Assembly (NCBI RefSeq): GCF_014196535.1
Contig: NZ_JACIDU010000007.1
Location: 1 to 64,000, forward strand
Direction of reading: 5' to 3'
Source of the DNA: Allorhizobium borbori
GTDB taxonomy: Bacteria > Pseudomonadota > Alphaproteobacteria > Rhizobiales > Rhizobiaceae
Length of the DNA stretch: 64,000 nucleotides
In this document: in pieces, positions 62,776 through 64,000 of the stretch
Layout: each line of letters opens with the position of its first letter
Numbering within the stretch: the first letter of the stretch is position 1
Position numbers and translations under genes: made by a program
The notes under the pieces: generated by a model
Told to the model about the DNA's origin: nothing
Databases searched by the model: none
The model's input: the letters and a program-made list of their open reading frames with translations, nothing else

Positions 62776-63303
62776 TCAGATTTCCTTGAGGTCGCGGGCG
62801 AAGCGTTGCCAGTTGACGATATAGCGCAAGGCCGATTGGCGAAGGCCCTCGATGGCGTCGTCGTCCAGCGTGCGGATGGCCTTGGCGGGCGCGCCGACAA
62901 TCAGCGAGTTATCCGGGAATTCCTTGCCCTCGGTGACCAGGGCATTGGCGCCCACGAGGCAGTTCCTGCCGATTTTCGCGCCGTTCAGAACCGTGGCCCC
63001 CATACCGATCAGCGAATTGTCGCCTATGGTGCAGCCGTGGATGATGGCCTTGTGGCCTATGGTGCAGCCCTTGCCGATCTTGACCGGCTTGCCGGGATCG
63101 GTGTGGATGACGGTACCTTCCTGAATATTGGTGCCGTCACCCAGTTCAATTGGCTCGTTATCGCCGCGCAGCACCGCGCCGAACCAGATGCCGACATCCT
63201 CGCCAATGATGACCTTGCCCATGACATGTGCGCCCGGCGCGACCCAGTAGCGGTCCGGCCCCGGCGTTTGCGGCGCGATGCCGCCCAGCGAATAGAGTGT
63301 CAT
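62776..63303 (-). CDS. Gamma-carbonic-anhydrase-like protein (PaaY/YrdA type)
   Basis: A 175-residue left-handed beta-helix trimer protein with hexapeptide repeats: APGAHVMGKVIIGEDVGIWFGAVLRGDNEPIELGDGTNIQEGTVIHTD, then TIGHKAIIHGCTIGDNSLIGMGATVLNGAKIG. Three zinc-binding histidines are present in the expected places (H-T-D, GH-KAIIHG). Related proteins often lack measurable carbonic anhydrase activity. GGAGGAAGAA precedes the ATG. It follows the fumarylacetoacetate hydrolase gene by 27 bases. Confidence 0.87.
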   Translation of the reverse strand: MTLYSLGGIAPQTPGPDRYWVAPGAHVMGKVIIGEDVGIWFGAVLRGDNEPIELGDGTNIQEGTVIHTDPGKPVKIGKGCTIGHKAIIHGCTIGDNSLIGMGATVLNGAKIGRNCLVGANALVTEGKEFPDNSLIVGAPAKAIRTLDDDAIEGLRQSALRYIVNWQRFARDLKEI

Positions 63304-63330
63304 TTCTTCCTCCCGTTGCACGTCACGCGG

Positions 63331-64000
63331 TCAGACGATGGTGACCGACAGCGTGCCGATGCCTTCGATACCGCATTCAACCCTGTCGCCCTTTTCCACG
63401 GCGCTGACGCCGGCCGGCGTTCCCGTAAAGATGACATCTCCCGGTGCGAGCGTGAAGAGCTTCGAAAGTTCGGCGATGATCTCCGGTGCCTTCCAGATCA
63501 TCTGATCGAGATTGCCGGACTGCCGGGTTTCGCCGTTCACCTTGAGCCAGATGGCTCCGGATGACGGGTGGCCGAGCTTTTCGGCGGAAACGAGCGGTGA
63601 GACGGGTGCGGAGAATTCGAAGGCTTTGGCGGCCTCCCAGGGGCGGCCCGCCTTCTTGGCGACAGCCTGCAGATCGCGGCGGGTGAAATCGATGCCGATG
63701 CCGTAGCCCCAGACGTGATCGAGTGCTGTTTCGACGGGGATGTTCGCGCCACCTTCCTTCAGCACCATCACGCATTCGACCTCGTGGTGAACGTCGCTGC
63801 TGAGCGGCGGATAGGGCACTTCGCCGCTGGAAAGCAGGTTGTCCGGGTTTTTCTGAAAGAAGAAGGGCGGGTTGCGCGTGGGGTCGCCACCCATTTCGAT
63901 GGCGTGGTCGGCGTAGTTCTGGCCAACGCAATAAACGCGGCGAACGGGGAAGGTTCCGGTTTCGCCGGCAATCGGCAGAACGACAGGCTGCGGGGCGGGA
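63331..64000 (-). CDS. Fumarylacetoacetate hydrolase-family protein, 5' end outside window
   Basis: At least 223 codons; the frame stays open to the window edge. It belongs to the FAH family, which hydrolyses or decarboxylates C-C bonds in diketo acids. Visible: VYCVGQNYADHAIEMGGDP (N-terminal), FFFQKNPDNL, HHEVECVMVLKEGG (metal-binding Glu), GYGIGIDFTRRDLQ, and VIFTGTPAGVSAVEKGDRVECGIEGIG. The visible ATG at 63894 is not the start because conserved sequence continues beyond it. It is upstream of the gamma-CA gene in one operon. Confidence 0.9.
   Translation of the reverse strand, partial: PAPQPVVLPIAGETGTFPVRRVYCVGQNYADHAIEMGGDPTRNPPFFFQKNPDNLLSSGEVPYPPLSSDVHHEVECVMVLKEGGANIPVETALDHVWGYGIGIDFTRRDLQAVAKKAGRPWEAAKAFEFSAPVSPLVSAEKLGHPSSGAIWLKVNGETRQSGNLDQMIWKAPEIIAELSKLFTLAPGDVIFTGTPAGVSAVEKGDRVECGIEGIGTLSVTIV

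Overview
The window looks like a piece of the main chromosome of a Rhizobiaceae alphaproteobacterium, most likely Agrobacterium or a close Rhizobium. The grounds are the high GC content, the gene content (ilvIH-ilvC, fixNOQP/fixGHIS-type cbb3 oxidase genes with fnrN and hemN, cysTWA, znuABC-zur), the rhizobial CTTGAC-N17-CTATAT style of promoters, and the close match of many proteins to families as I know them from Agrobacterium. I see no prophage, CRISPR array, origin or rRNA. Most of the window is ordinary, tightly packed core genome; coding is on both strands, often in short operons joined by ATGA overlaps.

Layout. 1-0.46 kb: the 5' end of an IS481-family element that has cut off the end of a small membrane-protein gene. 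0.5-5 kb: serB with a GNAT acetyltransferase, divergent miaA whose start codon overlaps that of serB, and a HerA-like ATPase. 5-7.6 kb: ilvI-ilvH preceded by an apparently leaderless leader peptide with Leu-Ile-Val-Val codons and an intrinsic terminator (attenuator). 7.6-8.7 kb: a single-domain KpsC-like capsule protein. 8.7-12.2 kb (minus strand): a compact five-gene unit with a secreted Y-X4-D repeat protein, an ECF sigma factor, an anti-sigma factor, an NAD-epimerase/DoxX-like fusion and a DUF2269 membrane protein. 12.3-22.2 kb: a RecD-like helicase, a MerR regulator with a LuxR-like C-terminus, a winged-helix membrane protein, pdxJ, and several regulator/enzyme pairs (HxlR/QorB-like, AraC/alcohol dehydrogenase, Lrp/racemase), then a TetR regulator upstream of ilvC.

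22.3-28.4 kb: ilvC, an aminotransferase behind a long inverted repeat, an EEP-family phosphatase, a Nudix hydrolase, a PhzF protein, a small protein and two identical tRNA-Lys(CTT) genes. 28.8-32.7 kb: sulfate uptake operon sbp-cysT-cysW-cysA. 32.8-43 kb: an MscS-type channel, a two-receiver response regulator, DUF1127, LysR and formyltransferase genes, an entericidin-like lipoprotein, a DUF2233 protein, cobU behind a strong terminator, a TSUP permease and a nucleoside hydrolase.

43-56.4 kb is the microaerobic respiration block: fnrN, hemN, a hemerythrin-like protein, ccoNOQP and ccoGHIS, with four FNR boxes (TTGAT-N4-(A/G)TCAA) placed before fnrN/hemN, ccoN and ccoG. FnrN senses low oxygen through an Fe-S cluster and should switch on the oxygen-independent haem enzyme, the high-affinity oxidase and its assembly/copper-loading factors together. 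56.5-59.5 kb: gnd, a LacI regulator and an RcnB-like protein. 59.5-62.7 kb: the zinc uptake system znuA divergent from znuC-znuB-zur, with candidate Zur operators between. The window ends with a gamma-carbonic-anhydrase-like protein and a truncated fumarylacetoacetate hydrolase gene.
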